From positions 54,162,686 through 54,226,685 of the forward strand of contig OZ020306.1 in the NCBI GenBank assembly GCA_963971305.1: a stretch of DNA of 64,000 bases. The letters are read 5' to 3'. The translations under genes and the position numbers were made by a program. Under the pieces are notes generated by a model. That model did not search any database, was not told where the DNA came from, and worked only from the letters and a program-made list of their open reading frames with translations. This DNA comes from Arcuatula senhousia (Eukaryota > Mollusca > Bivalvia > Mytilida > Mytilidae). The first letter of the stretch is position 1. Each line of letters begins with the position of its first letter. Positions 23,166 to 35,528 of this stretch are shown here, piece by piece.

Positions 23166-26100
23166 AAAGAGATGTGGAATAAGTGTACGCGACACAGCCC
23201 ACAATTAAACGGCAATTTAGAAAAACCACAATGGACAACCGCCAGCAGCCTTCAACGAGGCCATTTGGCACTGCTCGCGGTTCTGCTATTGGCCCATGGT
23301 CTAAATAAGATGCATATAATTCAAATCCAGCCCTGAAATAGTCACAGATAGACCCCCTTCTTAAACAAGGAACAGAAAACATCAAACAGACAAGTACAAA
23401 CGAAAGCTTTGTCAAAGATTCCTGGCTTAGGACAGGCACATGTAATATGTGGCGGGGTTAAACTAGTTTTTTGGGCCCAACCTCCCCCTAATCAATATTA
23501 CTAGACAAAGCACAAAAACTAAACACACAATAAAAATCAAATCGATCAAAGTCCAATTCTACAAGAGAGAACCTAAGACAAAAAACAAGAACAAACAGAA
23601 GGACGGTAAAGGAACTCTCTATAGAACACTCGTTGTTACTGACAGCTAGCTGAGAATCTTCAATCGACTGATGTAAAAAAAAAAACCAAACGTATCGATT
23701 TTAAATCCGACACAACACTTCAAACAATAATGATTTAGTGAAGTGTCATCACACAAAACCGACACGCTTGATCGCTATAATGCTTAAAAATGACAATAGT
23801 AAAAACGTTTATGGAAGTTTTAAAGCAAGTATCAAGTTTTCAATATTTCTGCCAAAAACACTAAATTCAAAGATTTCACCAAGATATTCATTTCATATCC
23901 TTTCCGTAATAAATTTTGAAGCCAATTTTTCATTTCTATTGTATTGCTTTTAAATTTGTGAGCTTTATAAAAAACATTACCATAAAATTCAGGATGTGAT
24001 ATTCCTTTCACTATAAGAAAGTGACGTGTACAATTAAATTTTTCAATAAGAGATCGATACTTGTGGAAGACTTTAGAAAAAAGATTTTACTAATTTGTGG
24101 TATCGATAACCTTTTTTAAATAATTTTTCAGTAATAAAACGGTTTTTATTATTAAAATCAGAAACACAACTGCAGATCCGAGCATATCTTACTAACTGTG
24201 AAATGGAAACCCCGTATGACGGCGCTAGTGGAACATCTCCTTCAGGGAAAGGGAAATTTATAATAGGGAAGGTAAAGTCGTCACGTTTATCATATACTTT
24301 GGTATGTAATTTTCCGTCAATAATACTTAAATCTAAATCTAAAAAAGGACATCTATCACCGGTGACGTTAGATTTGTTCAAGGTTAATTCAGAAGGATAG
24401 ATATCTGTAATAAAATTAGAAAATGAAGGATTGTTGAGTGCAAGAATGTCATCTAAATATCTAAAAGTGTAATTGAAAGTTTCGATTAGGTTCTGTTTGT
24501 TCGGGTCTTTTTGTAATTTAGCCATAAATTGTGATTCATATAACAGTATAGGAAAAGGTCGGCTATAAGGGGCGCACAATTAGTACCCATAGGAATACCA
24601 ATAATTTGGCGATAAATTTGTTTACCAAAACGTATGTAAATATTATCTAACAAATAATTTAGAGCAGTAATAGTTTCTGCATCAGTCCAGTTAATGTAAC
24701 CCTTTTGAGTCTCGTTACTAAAAAATGATTTACTGAATGATTTTGAAACTCTAGAACAGATATAATCACTTTTAGATTTGTCAAAACACCATTTAACCAA
24801 ATATTCAAATTTCTTTTTAATCAAATTATGTGGAAGGTTAGTATATAAAGTAGAAAAATCGTAACTATCAACGGTATGAAAAGTATTTTCAAATGCACGA
24901 AGCTTGTCCAAAACATCAAGAGAATTTTTTACACTCCAAAAATAATTAATTCCACTGTTTTCGAATACCCTTTCACAGTATTGAATAATAAATTCCTTCA
25001 TAGTAGTTAAAGTAAGAGATAGAACTTTGGAAATATGGGTTAAAGAACACTTACTTGAAGCAGAGATAAAACGAGATTTATATGGATTTTTGTGCAATTT
25101 AGGTATCCAGTACATAGTAGGTAACTTAAAGTATATATGTCGGGGCAACTCGAAGTGCTGTGGTCGCTATGATATGATCGTCAATGATACCTGATACTGT
25201 CGAATGCACGGGAACGAAAGTGTTCGAATTTTTTATTTCGTGCATTAAAACCTCAAGGTAATACTTTCTTCATACCACAACGACATTGTTAGCTGCTTTA
25301 TCGGCGGGAACAAACACGTATCGCAAACCAAGTAAACGGATTTTTGACTTTATTCGATTAAGGTAAGTATTAGGCCTAAAATCTACAAATGAATTTTGAA
25401 ATTGGCTAATTCTGAGTTGAACAATTGCCATAAATTTATTAATAAAACGGTCTAGAGATTTTGAGTCGGCCCCTTCTCTCCTGATCCAAGATTTGCAATA
25501 AGAGAGAAGGGGAGTTTTGATACAATTTAGGCAGGAATTCCAATTAATTTTAGTGGGTGGTCTAAACTTTGGTCCTTTTTTCAAGAAATCGATAACCTCT
25601 GGGTCATTGACGATTGAAAGGTCTCCGGTAACAACATGATCACAAGGAGCATATCTGAAATCAGATTTAGCACAGTCGCATGATAAAGGAATATTCGTGT
25701 CTAGTTCTTCATCAGTTGTAGTTGTTGTATAGTTAAAAATAATGTTACGTGTAGGTTTCTTATATTTATAAGATACAATAGGTGGTTCGGTATTAGAAAA
25801 ATAAGGTGGAATGAGATCTTGAATATTAGGATCCATAAATATACTAGATATATTTATGAAGTCAAGTCCTCTATTAATGTAGGTTAATTTTATAAAATGT
25901 CGAATGTGGTCTTCTGGGTTTTCAATTTTAAGAAACAGTTTATAATAACAAAAGAAGAGATGATGAGTGCACCTTCATATAATGGACTTGCATGAGATAT
26001 AGTACTACATTCCAAACGGATACTATTTAATTTAGAAATGGGTATTGAACATAATTTACAAAACAGATGATGACGTCCATTATTTTTAAAGATTTTGATA

Positions 26101-26895
26101 AGATCAGTAATACTTGAGTCAGAGCGATGTTGTTTTCTGACATTACGATTTATTCGTTTACCATGCGACCGTTTGTTCCGTTTACGAGGAATCACTAAAT
26201 TCATGACATTTATGTTTGATGATCTAGATATGCTACCCTGTCCCATGATGTTATCGTTAAGACCCAGAGGGTATGCGGTTTGTAATTTTTTGATCCAATC
26301 AAGTTCAGCAAGTCGTCTTTCTCTACGAAACTGTCTTTTACTTAAATTTAAATCTCTATTAATAATTTCAAGTGGCTGAACTTTAATATACTTAATGTTG
26401 TGGTTGTGTTTATGTAAGTGTTGATAAAGATAGCATTTATACCTTTTAAAGCGGAGAAAGCGATACAGATGTTCAGAAGTTCTTTTCGACAAATACCTAC
26501 CAGTCTCCCCGACATACTGAATATTACAATTAGGTTCGGATCAAGATATCAAATAAATTAAATTTGTTGTGCGTCAGTTAATTTAGTAGAGAAAGTTCGT
26601 CCATTTATACTAGATGTAACAGTGGTGTTTCTGATTAACCTGTTTCACGTTTGTCATTTCGAAGCACTACAGGGTAAGCCTTGAGGATATCCACGAAAAG
26701 AGCTATTAAACGTATTGCATGTGTTATGAAGATTCTTTTGTTGTTTGGTATTTGATGATTGGACTGATGATTTAAAAGAATTTACGGTATATAGGAAGAG
26801 TGGCTGGTTATATTAGATTGAAGGTTATTGTTGGATGTGGATATCCTAGCTTGTGGTTTTGAGTTGTTGTATTTTTTACCATTTCGTAAAATCAT
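23166..26895 (-). mobile_element. Penelope-like element, Naiad-type architecture, broken
   Basis: The coding part (26895 to about 23770) is followed by a roughly 570-bp 3' region (23740-23166) ending in CGCGTACACTTATTCCACA on the minus strand. The same terminus is shared with truncated copies at 28016, 44941 and 63386, which fixes the 3' end. An N-terminal GIY-YIG endonuclease before the RT is known from the Naiad/Chlamys group of Penelope-like elements, whereas classical Penelopes carry it at the C-terminus. Confidence 0.75.
23770..26895 (-). pseudogene. GIY-YIG plus RT polyprotein of the Penelope-like element
   Basis: Order from the N-terminus: a start region MILRNGKKYN (26895), then, after a frame change, the GIY-YIG core IQYVGETGRYLSKRTSEH (about 26530-26470) with RRERRLAELDWIKKLQ. 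Next come a Cys-rich segment (CDCAKSDFRYAPC, near 25680), VPADKAANNVVVV (near 25280), KYYLEVL, KLHKNPYKSRFI, DFSTLYTNLP, IGIPMGTNCAP, the catalytic YLDDI (near 24450), FLDLDLSI, YDKRDDF and SYGVSISQLVRYARIC. Breaks include a stop at about 25270 and frameshifts near 26490, 25850, 25140 and 24560. It cannot make a working protein. Confidence 0.8.
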
Positions 26896-28015
26896 GATTA
26901 AGGTTGTAAGGAGAGAAAGGGATGTTCCATGACAAAACAGGACGGGACCGAAAAATATATGCATTCAGCATTATATAATAAAAAAAGTACCACAGTTAAA
27001 AGAGTCTTGCTAAAACTACTAGTGATTCCCGACAATGTTCATAATACACGCGACAACACGGAAACAAATACAGGGATTGGTAGAATAAAGCAAGACAATT
27101 TAGTTAATTGTAGAAGTGGGCAAAAAATAAAGATGTAATATAAGTACAAGGTGGTTGAAAATATTGAAAGCTATCTCGTGTACAAAAATTACCATCATTA
27201 AAACAGAAAACTCCAAATTTCATTTGATCAAATTCTTAGATAGCAGGTGCACATCTACATTATGTTACTAAGACTTTGTGAAAGTTTCATGAAAATCCAA
27301 TGAGGTGCTAAGGAGGAGTAGTGGAAAAGGGATGGATACCCCTTTTTAATCAAATGACTAAGTCCGTGTTTTGCTATTGAAACCCCAAATATCATTTTGA
27401 ATTTTAAAATAGAAGATGCACATCTTTTTTATGTCACAAAGATTTGGCGAAAGGTTTATAAAAATTCATCATGGGGTTTGGGAGAGATGGGTACCCTGAA
27501 GTGTACAAATGTAACAGAATGACGCACGGACACCCCTATTACTATAGTCCCCACTTTTCAAGCGGGTGGTGTATAAAACATCTTGTAATTTCCATATTGA
27601 AGAAAGTAAAATTTTACGAATGGGACAAGCACTCGTCATCTTTATGCGGTGATCACAATATTTAACATTTCGTGTCATTCGTGTCATTTGTCCCGTTAAT
27701 TTTAAGTGATGTTACGAAGAATAAAATAAATATGAAAATCAAATTTATTTTGATTAAAAAATCAACACCAGATCTGCTGCTTTGAAGTAGCTGTGCTCCA
27801 CTTTCTTTGATTTCACAGTGTTTTTTTTTTCATTACTAGTAACTATTAAGAAAATTGCTGGGGTCCTTTTTAAGATACAAACAAGACATTTTTACATCTG
27901 TGGAGGACTGTTCGCAAATACTAAAAGCTTTATTATTATCTAATATACATAATATATGTGTGTGTTTGTGAGGAACAAGCTTGTCGACTATATGAATATA
28001 TACGAAGAAGAAGAC
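26896..28015. other. intergenic, diverged repeat fragments
   Basis: Related blocks near 27230 and 27410 share GCACATCTACATTATGT-like sequence with 23036, suggesting an old dispersed repeat. No gene was recognised. Confidence 0.35.
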
Positions 28016-28172
28016 TCGATGTGGAATAAGTGTACGCGAAACAGCCCACAATCAAGCGGAAATTCAGAAAAACCACAATGGACAACCGCCAGCAGCCTTC
28101 ATAGAGGTCAGTAGTTAAGCAATTGGCCCATGGTCTACATAAAATGCATATAATTCAAATCCAGCCTTTTGG
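28016..28172 (-). mobile_element. 3' fragment of the Penelope-like family
   Basis: It starts at the common terminus (GATGTGGAATAAGTGTACG on the plus strand) and runs about 155 bp before homology with 23166 ends. A 5'-truncated insertion is the simplest reading. Confidence 0.65.
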
Positions 28173-28314
28173 TAGAAATATTGATAATTTAATGGTTGCT
28201 TTTTAAAAAATATTAATTTTGCGTTTTTATGCTTGGGCGATTTTTTGCGTTGCGGCGTTCGGGTGTATCGGTTTTGTCTGATGATACATCACCAATTAAT
28301 CATAAATGTTGACG

Positions 28315-28612
28315 TGTTGTGTTGGATTTAAAATCGACATACTTGATTTTTATTTAATTCAGTCGATAGATGCTTCTTAGCTAGCTGTCAGTAACTTCAA
28401 GTGTTTTCAAGAGAGTATCTCCACGTCCCGTTATTTTCTTGTTATTCTTTTGTCTAAGGTCTGTCTTGTTGAATTGAACATCTATCGATTTGATTTTTAC
28501 TACATGTGTTAGTTTATGATTTGTAAGGGGAAGGTTGGGCCAAAAAAATAGTTAAACCCCGCCACATTTTAAATGTGCCTGTCCTTAGCCAGGAATCTTT
28601 AGCAATTCTGAT
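28315..28612 (+). mobile_element. internal 3'-region fragment of the Penelope-like family
   Basis: The plus strand matches the reverse complement of about 23400-23720 (GTTGTGTTGGATTTAAAATC through CCTGTCCTTAGCCAGGAATC). It lacks the terminal segment, so it is truncated at its 3' side, unlike the other copies. Confidence 0.6.
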
Positions 28613-29206
28613 ATGTTTATTCGTCAAATTTATGTTATTTGTTTTTGTCAATAAGAGCAGTCATTGAAAGTAGCCCCGGAACGCTGCAAACAGTGTTTAG
28701 TGGACGAAACGGGAACGGACACTGCGTGGAGTTTGGAAGTGAAGCGGTGACTGATAGTCGGAAAACCCCTATATCTAGCATATGTGATTTCTTATATCAA
28801 TAGACACGGGCCAATGGTGTTAAAAGAAAGAATATTTACGGTCATTACGTTTCTGTGACTTTTTACCAAAATAAACAATCCATTTTGAATGTTTAATTGT
28901 TGTTTTAATCCCTAAAATAAAGTGCGGACGTTAGCACAAAACATGAAATGTTTATTATGGTCACCTTTTAATATCATTTCATTTGTCTGTAACTTGTTAT
29001 TCCTAAATGTAATTTAAAAAGACACAATTTGTCAAAAGACCTTTTGTCCTGGAACTCGGTCAACATAGCCTGTACAAACGTCTGATATATGTTTCTTTCC
29101 TTGAAATGCACATGCATGGTCGATATCTTCGGTGCTGGTTTTAGATCCCAAAGTATGCTAACGCGTTTGGTTTTCGACCTTCCAATTATTTTGGATGAGT
29201 GATTAA
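28613..29206. other. intergenic, nothing recognised
   Basis: No motif-bearing ORF or clear repeat structure. The minus ORF at 28974-29255 has no recognisable domain. Confidence 0.35.
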
Positions 29207-29500
29207 AGACGGACCAATTAACTTTTAGGGGTTTAAGTTTGGTTTTAAGTTCCAATCAGATTTTTCAAACAGAAAGCGGAAAATATATTAATTTTTTTTA
29301 AGGAGTCACGACAGAATATTCTCTTTTCGTTACTAGCATTTTCATGATTATTCGTTATAGCAGAAAACCTTTTTCAAGTTATTTTTCTTAACCTCTGCTG
29401 CCAGAGTGTTTTATCATTTTTCATAAAAAAATAGATTCAGTAAATATTTCTAGGAAAAAAACACAAGCCCTCACTTTTCAAGTTAAATGTCGGTTCCTCA
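29207..29500. mobile_element. diverged foldback MITE, GGACC family
   Basis: The left end AGACGGACCAATTAACTTTT matches the inverse of the right end (TTCAAGTTAAATGTCGGTTC). Internal GTCACGACAGAATATTCT and CTCTGCTGCCAG align with the copy at 62278 (GTCGCGACAGAATATT, CTCAGCTGCCA). Confidence 0.65.
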
Positions 29501-30587
29501 CTAGGTTTCTTCTTGAAAGTATTAGGTTTTTTTTACATCACCTTGTTTTATTTTTTTTCTGCATTTAGTTCTCATGATTTTATGCCCTTGCAAATAATTC
29601 ATAATGAAAAGGGTTGGATGTGTCATAAATTTTAAATCCAAAACGAAAAAAAAAACTACTGAAATTCTGGTCAACTTGCTTTGGTATAGAAATAATAAGT
29701 GATAAAACTTCGCTTTTAGCACTCGTAACACTTATGGGGAAAAGAAAAGGTGTAACGCAGGTTTGAAATGGATCTAAACATTATAGTTCATTTTGACAAT
29801 GATATCTGTAGCAAATTTGATTTTAAACAGAAGGATTGACAGAATCACGAAAGAAGAGGGGAACGACAACGTGAGCTAGAGGGACCATCGAGGACCAAGA
29901 GGGTGGAAGAGGTAATCGTTAGTTCACTTAAAACATGGTATATTTAAAAACTATATCAAGTAAATATTTTCTCTGGGATTTAACCTGAATATAATAACTA
30001 ACGTCATTACAAAATACGAACTATCAACATGCTCTATCACCTTTTAATCACTACAGTAAACCTTTGTCTGAAACTTTTAATTCCTTTATAATTCCAAAAG
30101 ACGTAATGTTTGACCGAACAAAGATTTAAGCTCGACACCCAGGGTACTAGTAACCTAAAGTCCTGAAACTAGAGCAACTAAACACGGAAGTCCAATTGTA
30201 AGTTACCCATGGCAGTAAGATAATTACAAATTTAGTTCTTTTATCTCTCTCCTCACTGAAATCTTATTTTACATGCAGATTGTTTAGAAATACAGTTTTT
30301 TAGACACAATGTAAAATTACTCAGGATTGAGAGAGATGCGTGGTATGCAGATGAATTAGGAAAGAATAACAAATAGATTTTCATAATTCTGAAAGTAATT
30401 ATACTTACAAATAGTAAATACAAAAAACGGAAACATATGCTATCGGAGGTTTTTAATGTACAGAGTCAAATTGCACGAAACTGAAAATATGATCAGAGAA
30501 AAAAACATTCTGCCTCATTCGAATTTTCGAAAGTTTTCTAAAAAGCCGGTGGGAATTTGCGGGAAATACTATCACATCGTCCCTAAG
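29501..30587. other. intergenic with old repeat trace
   Basis: About 30050-30230 shares scattered similarity (TTGACCGAACAAAG, AAACACGGAAGT) with 38030-38160 and 46390-46510, probably an old dispersed element. No gene was recognised. Confidence 0.35.
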
Positions 30588-30820
30588 GGGACGACCATTT
30601 GATTTTGAGGGGGGCTGGCAGTTTTGTAAATAAATATTCTGGCCTGGAAAAAGAATCTGGCCTCTGTTTGCAAAAAATAAATAATCTGTCCCAAGATCCT
30701 TACTCAATTAAGCTATTGTATGCAGAAAATAAATATTCTGGCCCGCAAAATTTTGAAAATAAATAATCTGTTTCGACCGAAACTGCCAGGCACCCCCTCA
30801 GAATCAATCGGTCGTCCCCT
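30588..30820. mobile_element. foldback MITE, GGACGACC subfamily with TA edges
   Basis: The TIRs are AGGGGACGACC...GGTCGTCCCCT with TA on both outer sides (30585-30586 and 30821-30822 region). G-rich and C-rich runs lie just inside, and the interior repeats AAATAATCTG(G/T)CC-type units in both orientations. Confidence 0.75.
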
Positions 30821-31529
30821 TATTATCTCTCCTCATCGACCCAAATTATCCTTTCCATGAAATACATTTTATTTGGAATCTTTGCGAACTTTAAGGGCAA
30901 TGGCATGCCATTCTCATATAAGATCGTGTTGAACATGACGTTTTGAGAAAATTTGATTTTAAACAAATTGACCAAGAAGATGAATGATTTGGGACTGACA
31001 TCTGAAGCAGAGGCTTTTGGTGTCCATTGCGTGAGCTGTATTTGACCCAAAACACTGTTCTTGTGATAAAATGTCGCCCTAACAACTCGAACTCTGACCG
31101 GAGAACATTTTTCCCGGAAAAAAGTTTCACATCACTTTTTGGACATCATAGAAAATATGGTCTTAATGTACATAAGCTTTTTTCGTATTTCTTTTTTGTT
31201 GATTTATGGTAAATTATTTATTTTAAAATATCATATTACCTCTTGGTGTCCATCATCCGTCGCATGTCGTTTGTCCGTTCAACTTTTCCAAACTATTCCT
31301 CTCTATAACCACTACACTAAATGAAACACTTAACACTTAGTAAGAATGTTTTTTAGGGTGGCCTTTACATAATATTATTTCCATTTTTGATTCGACAAAA
31401 GCATGGTCGCCGTTGCTTAAACAAGGACAGAGGGTTAAAATCACATCTAAAGCTTGATAACTCAAAAAGTATATCAGTTGTGTAGAACAAATCTGATTGA
31501 GTTTCAAAATATTTTAAATCTCATTTGTG
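30821..31529. other. intergenic, nothing recognised
   Basis: Short ORFs only. A CATCCGTCGCATGTCG-type dispersed-repeat trace lies near 31255. Confidence 0.35.
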
Positions 31530-31609
31530 CTCTTCGTGGATTTTTTTTTCTGATCAGACCAAAAAACCAAGGATCCCCTTCAAGTTAAATTGTCGGTCAC
31601 TTAACTGGG
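31530..31609. mobile_element. right-end fragment of GGACC-family MITE
   Basis: CTTCAAGTTAAATTGTCGGTC, preceded by AAAAAACCAAGGATCCCC, matches the right end of the copy at 62278. The left arm is missing. Confidence 0.5.
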
Positions 31610-32262
31610 TGTATTGATTTCTACATTGCGACGAAGTTGTCGGGTAACCCCTTCTAGGGTCAAAATCACATTTCCATGTTTTTACATTGCTGATTTCGGT
31701 TAGGTTGTTATATGTGTTTTTTGTTTGTTTTGTTGCGATGATTTTATGTCTACCTATTTTGTCTTTGTCTTTTCGGGTTCACGGTTTTTATTGACCCTTT
31801 GGTACACCTTTGGTTCTTGACTTATATAATCAAAACTATTAATTGCAGATCGAGAAAAGATTGTGTTTGCTTTAATTTTTAAATCGAGAAGCTTTACAAA
31901 AGTGTTTTATAGGTCGAAGTTGTCAGATGACCAGTTTTTGGTGTTTTAGGCTTTTCAAATATCGTGTTTTTGGCTAATTGAATGAAACTAATGCAGGTGG
32001 AGAAAAGCTTCATTTGAGGCGGTCTACCGAAAATATTGAAAAAAATCCAAACAATATATTATTATGAACAGCATAGAACAGTAACACCAAAATACCGAAC
32101 TGGAAAACCAAATTATAATTTACTTAGATCAACACATGTCTGGGGTAGGAAAACCTAAGGTTTAAGACAAGTTTAAAATTCAAATTCAAATGGATGATTT
32201 ATAACTTGATTTTTCGTTCAACAAAAAAAGTTGCTAACCTTGAGATTTTATACTCAACCACC

Positions 32263-32736
32263 AGCGCTAACCCGGGGCATTGATTTTGCGCCGATTACTA
32301 TTTCTTTTGTGCCAAAAATATATTTCATTTGCGCCAATAATACAGGTAAAGTTTCGACATTTATAATTCTATTCATTAAAAGTATAAAAGAAGGTTTTAC
32401 ATTAAAAGCAATGTCAAGCTACAAATGAATAAAACACCATATCTGCATTAAAAGAAAGATCAAAATACAAGACCGGCACAGCACTACCATAAAATATCGC
32501 ACTGAAACCGCAACCTGTTCGTACCCATCTTGATGGATAAGACAATGTTACAATTTTATTTGAGAAACTGACTGAAAAAGTTCTATTATATAACTCTAAA
32601 TTTAAATCTAAATAATCGTAACATGAGAAAAACACAAATGATAGATTTTTTAGTGGTGCAAATGAAATACAACCTTGTGGCGCAAATGTCTAAAAAAAAT
32701 TTGGCGCAAATGCAATACGCCCAACAGGCAAGCGCT
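32263..32736. mobile_element. TIR element with GCGCAAATG-type inverted repeats
   Basis: The left end AGCGCTAACCCGGGGC...TTTTGCGCC is inverted at the right as GGCGCAAATGCAATACGCCC...AGCGCT (32731-32736). Each arm holds two or three copies of a TTTCATTTGCGCCA-like unit. It encodes no recognised protein. Confidence 0.55.
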
Positions 32737-33515
32737 AACTTTCACAAGTGTTAGACCCATAAATTACAACGGTTTATAATGTTAACAAAAGTTTAAGTTG
32801 ATGACCACCTATTTTATTGCTTTATTTTCCAACATGCCGAATTATTTTTGATAAAATAAAAACGGGATTTTAATTCGTAAAATTTTCTGAAAGTAGGTTT
32901 TATGCTAATAATTTGGCCTTTCTTAGATATAATAGTAGTCAATATATAGTAATTAGGGAAGACTTTGAGCCTTAATATAAATTATGAAAACAAGCCAGGA
33001 AATGGGGTCCAATATTTTTACACAATAGAAAGTATATACACCGTACCAAATATCAATATATTTAAAAACAAATAGGACAATTGGACAGACAGACAGACAG
33101 ACAGACATATCTTTATTAAAGTCTCACCTCTCATATACATACATAAAATATATATACAAATAATACAAATGATTTACAGCGTAAAACAGTACAAACACTA
33201 CATAAAATTTTTATAAATCATCGACACTGGATAAAATATAGTATTGAGAGCCACTCTTTTGTAGAGTTATGAGAGACTATTTGTAAATTGTAAAATATTA
33301 AAAAGTTAAACAAAATAGGTACATAAAAAATTATTGCAATTGACTGGATATAATCACAGTTATACATTAATTTACTTGTATAAAATATTCTTTCTAGTTA
33401 TTAAAAGTTCATGGCAGATTTTGGCAGTATAATAATACATAATATTATTAATTTATATTTTTTACTTGATTTGATTAGTTGAATCGTACCAGGTGACCTG
33501 GTGATATTTTTTTAT

Positions 33516-34038
33516 ATAGGGATGTTCGCCGTGACGTCAGAGCTTACCTGTGGAATATTTTTGGAGGGCAAAAAGACAATAAAATTGTGTTGAAAAACGT
33601 CTTTAAACTGTCATAACTTTTTTGTTTTTCAAGATAATTGAAAAATTCTTTTGGTTCTACAATTTTCAGAAAAAGATCGTTTTTGTAGTGCATTTTACAA
33701 ATAAATATTCAGTGGTTCAAAAGATCGAAAATTTGGTTGATTTAAAATTTTCAACAAAAATCAACTTGGTACAGAAACAATTTTGTAGAAAATTTATGTT
33801 TTTAGCAATCTTTTAAAACTTTATTATGGTAAATATGAATAAATTTTTCTTCCTAGAACCGTTTACAGAACCAATTTATCTTATCAAATAAAAAAGTTAC
33901 AAGGATTTAAAATTTGAGGAAATTATCCTATCAATTGATGTTTGTTTATTGCACTGTTTATTGCAATCCAATTTGACACTTAATGAGATGCAAATTAGTG
34001 AATATGACATCACTAATGAGCTAGGCGAACACTCCTAT
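33516..34038. mobile_element. MITE nested in the LINE
   Basis: The TIRs are ATAGGGATGTTCGCC at the left and GGCGAACACTCCTAT at the right. The interior of about 520 bp is AT-rich and contains TGACGTCA-like sequence near the left end. No protein is encoded. Confidence 0.65.
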
Positions 34039-34568
34039 TGACCTGGCACGTGCAAAAAATTGATATTGCACGGTCACGTGTTTCATTCGAATCTGGGATT
34101 TGTTTCATTCCCCGGCCGAGAAGACACCCCAAAGGCAAAGCAGAAATTTTAAGTAAACATATGCAAATAACGACTCTCAAATGAGAATTTCAGCAGAGAC
34201 GACTGAATTCCCAAGCAACGATTTGTTCATTTGTTGATTTGGCAATTGTAAATTGAAATTGAACAACTCTTGGAATGGGAATTCAGTCTCATCAACAAAA
34301 TAAAGAATATGTCAGCTGTCTTTCCCTAAAAAGCTACCAAAGTCATTGAAAGTTCACTAGTGGATGGAATAGAAATTTAAAGGTTAGTTCTTCCATCTTC
34401 CTACCACACAAAACTATTAATCTTTTTGAAATGCTAGGTTTTCAGTATGAGAAATCTTAACAATATACAAATTGATTGCAATCACAACAGTCATTACAGT
34501 TTGCAGATCACAATTACATGTAAGCACAACATTTTAATTACCAAGAAATTGTTGAATTAATAATATAA

Positions 34569-34705
34569 CAAATATAGCCTTCAACCACGGTCGATACGAA
34601 AAATATCGACCTGAGATATGCATATCGACCTCCAACTGCGTTGTCGGGTCGATATGCCTCAGGTCGATATTTTCTCGTATCGACCTACTAAAAGGCTATA
34701 TTTGT
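34569..34705. mobile_element. 137-bp hairpin element with GGTCGATA motif
   Basis: CAAATATAGCCTT at the left is inverted as AAGGCTATATTTG at the right. Each arm carries repeated TCGATA/TATCGA motifs, for example GGTCGATACGA and its inverse. It interrupts the LINE reading frame at about 34700, so it arrived after the LINE. Confidence 0.75.
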
Positions 34706-35528
34706 ATATCATCATTACTAAACAGAAATCTAAATTTCTCGTCATCATTCATATCATTAAAACTATTATTAAAATCCTGGGCTTTCTTAAAAACATATTC
34801 TCTTAAATGCGAATATAAAGGGCAATGTAAAATTACATGTTTTTCATCTTCAATCTTTAAATCATTTTTACAAGAATCATTAAAACAAAGTCTATTATCA
34901 CATATTATATTTTCATATCTACCAGTCTCTATTCTGAGCGGTGCAACCCCGCAGCGAAATTTTGACAATGCACTTCTATAACGAAATGGAATATTACACT
35001 TAATATAATTTTCTACACCATAATCTTGTTTAAAAATTCTATATGTACGCAGTTTACCCCGATTATTACTATTTAGATCTTGATGCCATTTATTCTTAAA
35101 CATATTAAAATTCATGTCTTCTAATTTACATATCGACCCTTTGTTAAAAATAAAGTCAATATTACTAAAATGATTAACATTCAACTCTCTAAATTTACTA
35201 TGGACTCTAAAGTTCCAGTTCTTAATACGATTAAGACAACGTCTATTAGCCCATATAAATACCTTCTTATTAAGTCTATCATTGCACATTTTAGTAAATC
35301 TTGACCATATTCTAAAAATACATGACCATTGCTTCACTATACAAGGCTTCCAGCCCATATCACCATATAGTGATAGATTTGGGGTATATTTACCAACCCC
35401 CATAAAGAAACGCATTGCTCTATTCTTTACAGCATTTATACATGAAAAATCTTTACAACCCCATATAGAGGCGCCATATTCAATTACAGACATTACCATG
35501 GTATCAAAAAGTTTTGAAAAGATGGTGT
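34706..35528 (-). pseudogene. LINE RT C-terminal region
   Basis: An open frame encodes the post-catalytic part of a LINE RT: KLFDTMVMSVIEYGASIWG, LSKFRCGVAPLRIETGRY and a C-terminal Cys/His cluster (NRLCFNDSC ... HVILHCPLY). The catalytic FADD part is missing through 5' truncation. The frame is cut at its 3' end by the inserted hairpin at 34569-34705. Confidence 0.75.

Larger units (their letters stand above)
33086..35528 (-). mobile_element. 5'-truncated LINE with target-site duplication
   Basis: Minus strand. The 3' end is a (CAGA)n tail at 33086 followed inward by a TTTATT polyadenylation-type signal. The 5' edge is near 35528. ATTGGA flanks both sides (33080-33085 and 35529-35534), and the duplicated locus at 36167-36180 shows the same site unoccupied. 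Two smaller elements (33516-34038 and 34569-34705) lie inside it. Confidence 0.75.

Noticed and set aside
23152..23439. 95-residue minus ORF ending in YSTSLYFLF
   Set aside because: It lies in the 3' region shared by truncated Penelope-like copies and is not conserved as a frame among them.
26095..26379. 94-residue plus-strand ORF
   Set aside because: It is the antisense shadow of the Penelope-like GIY-YIG region.
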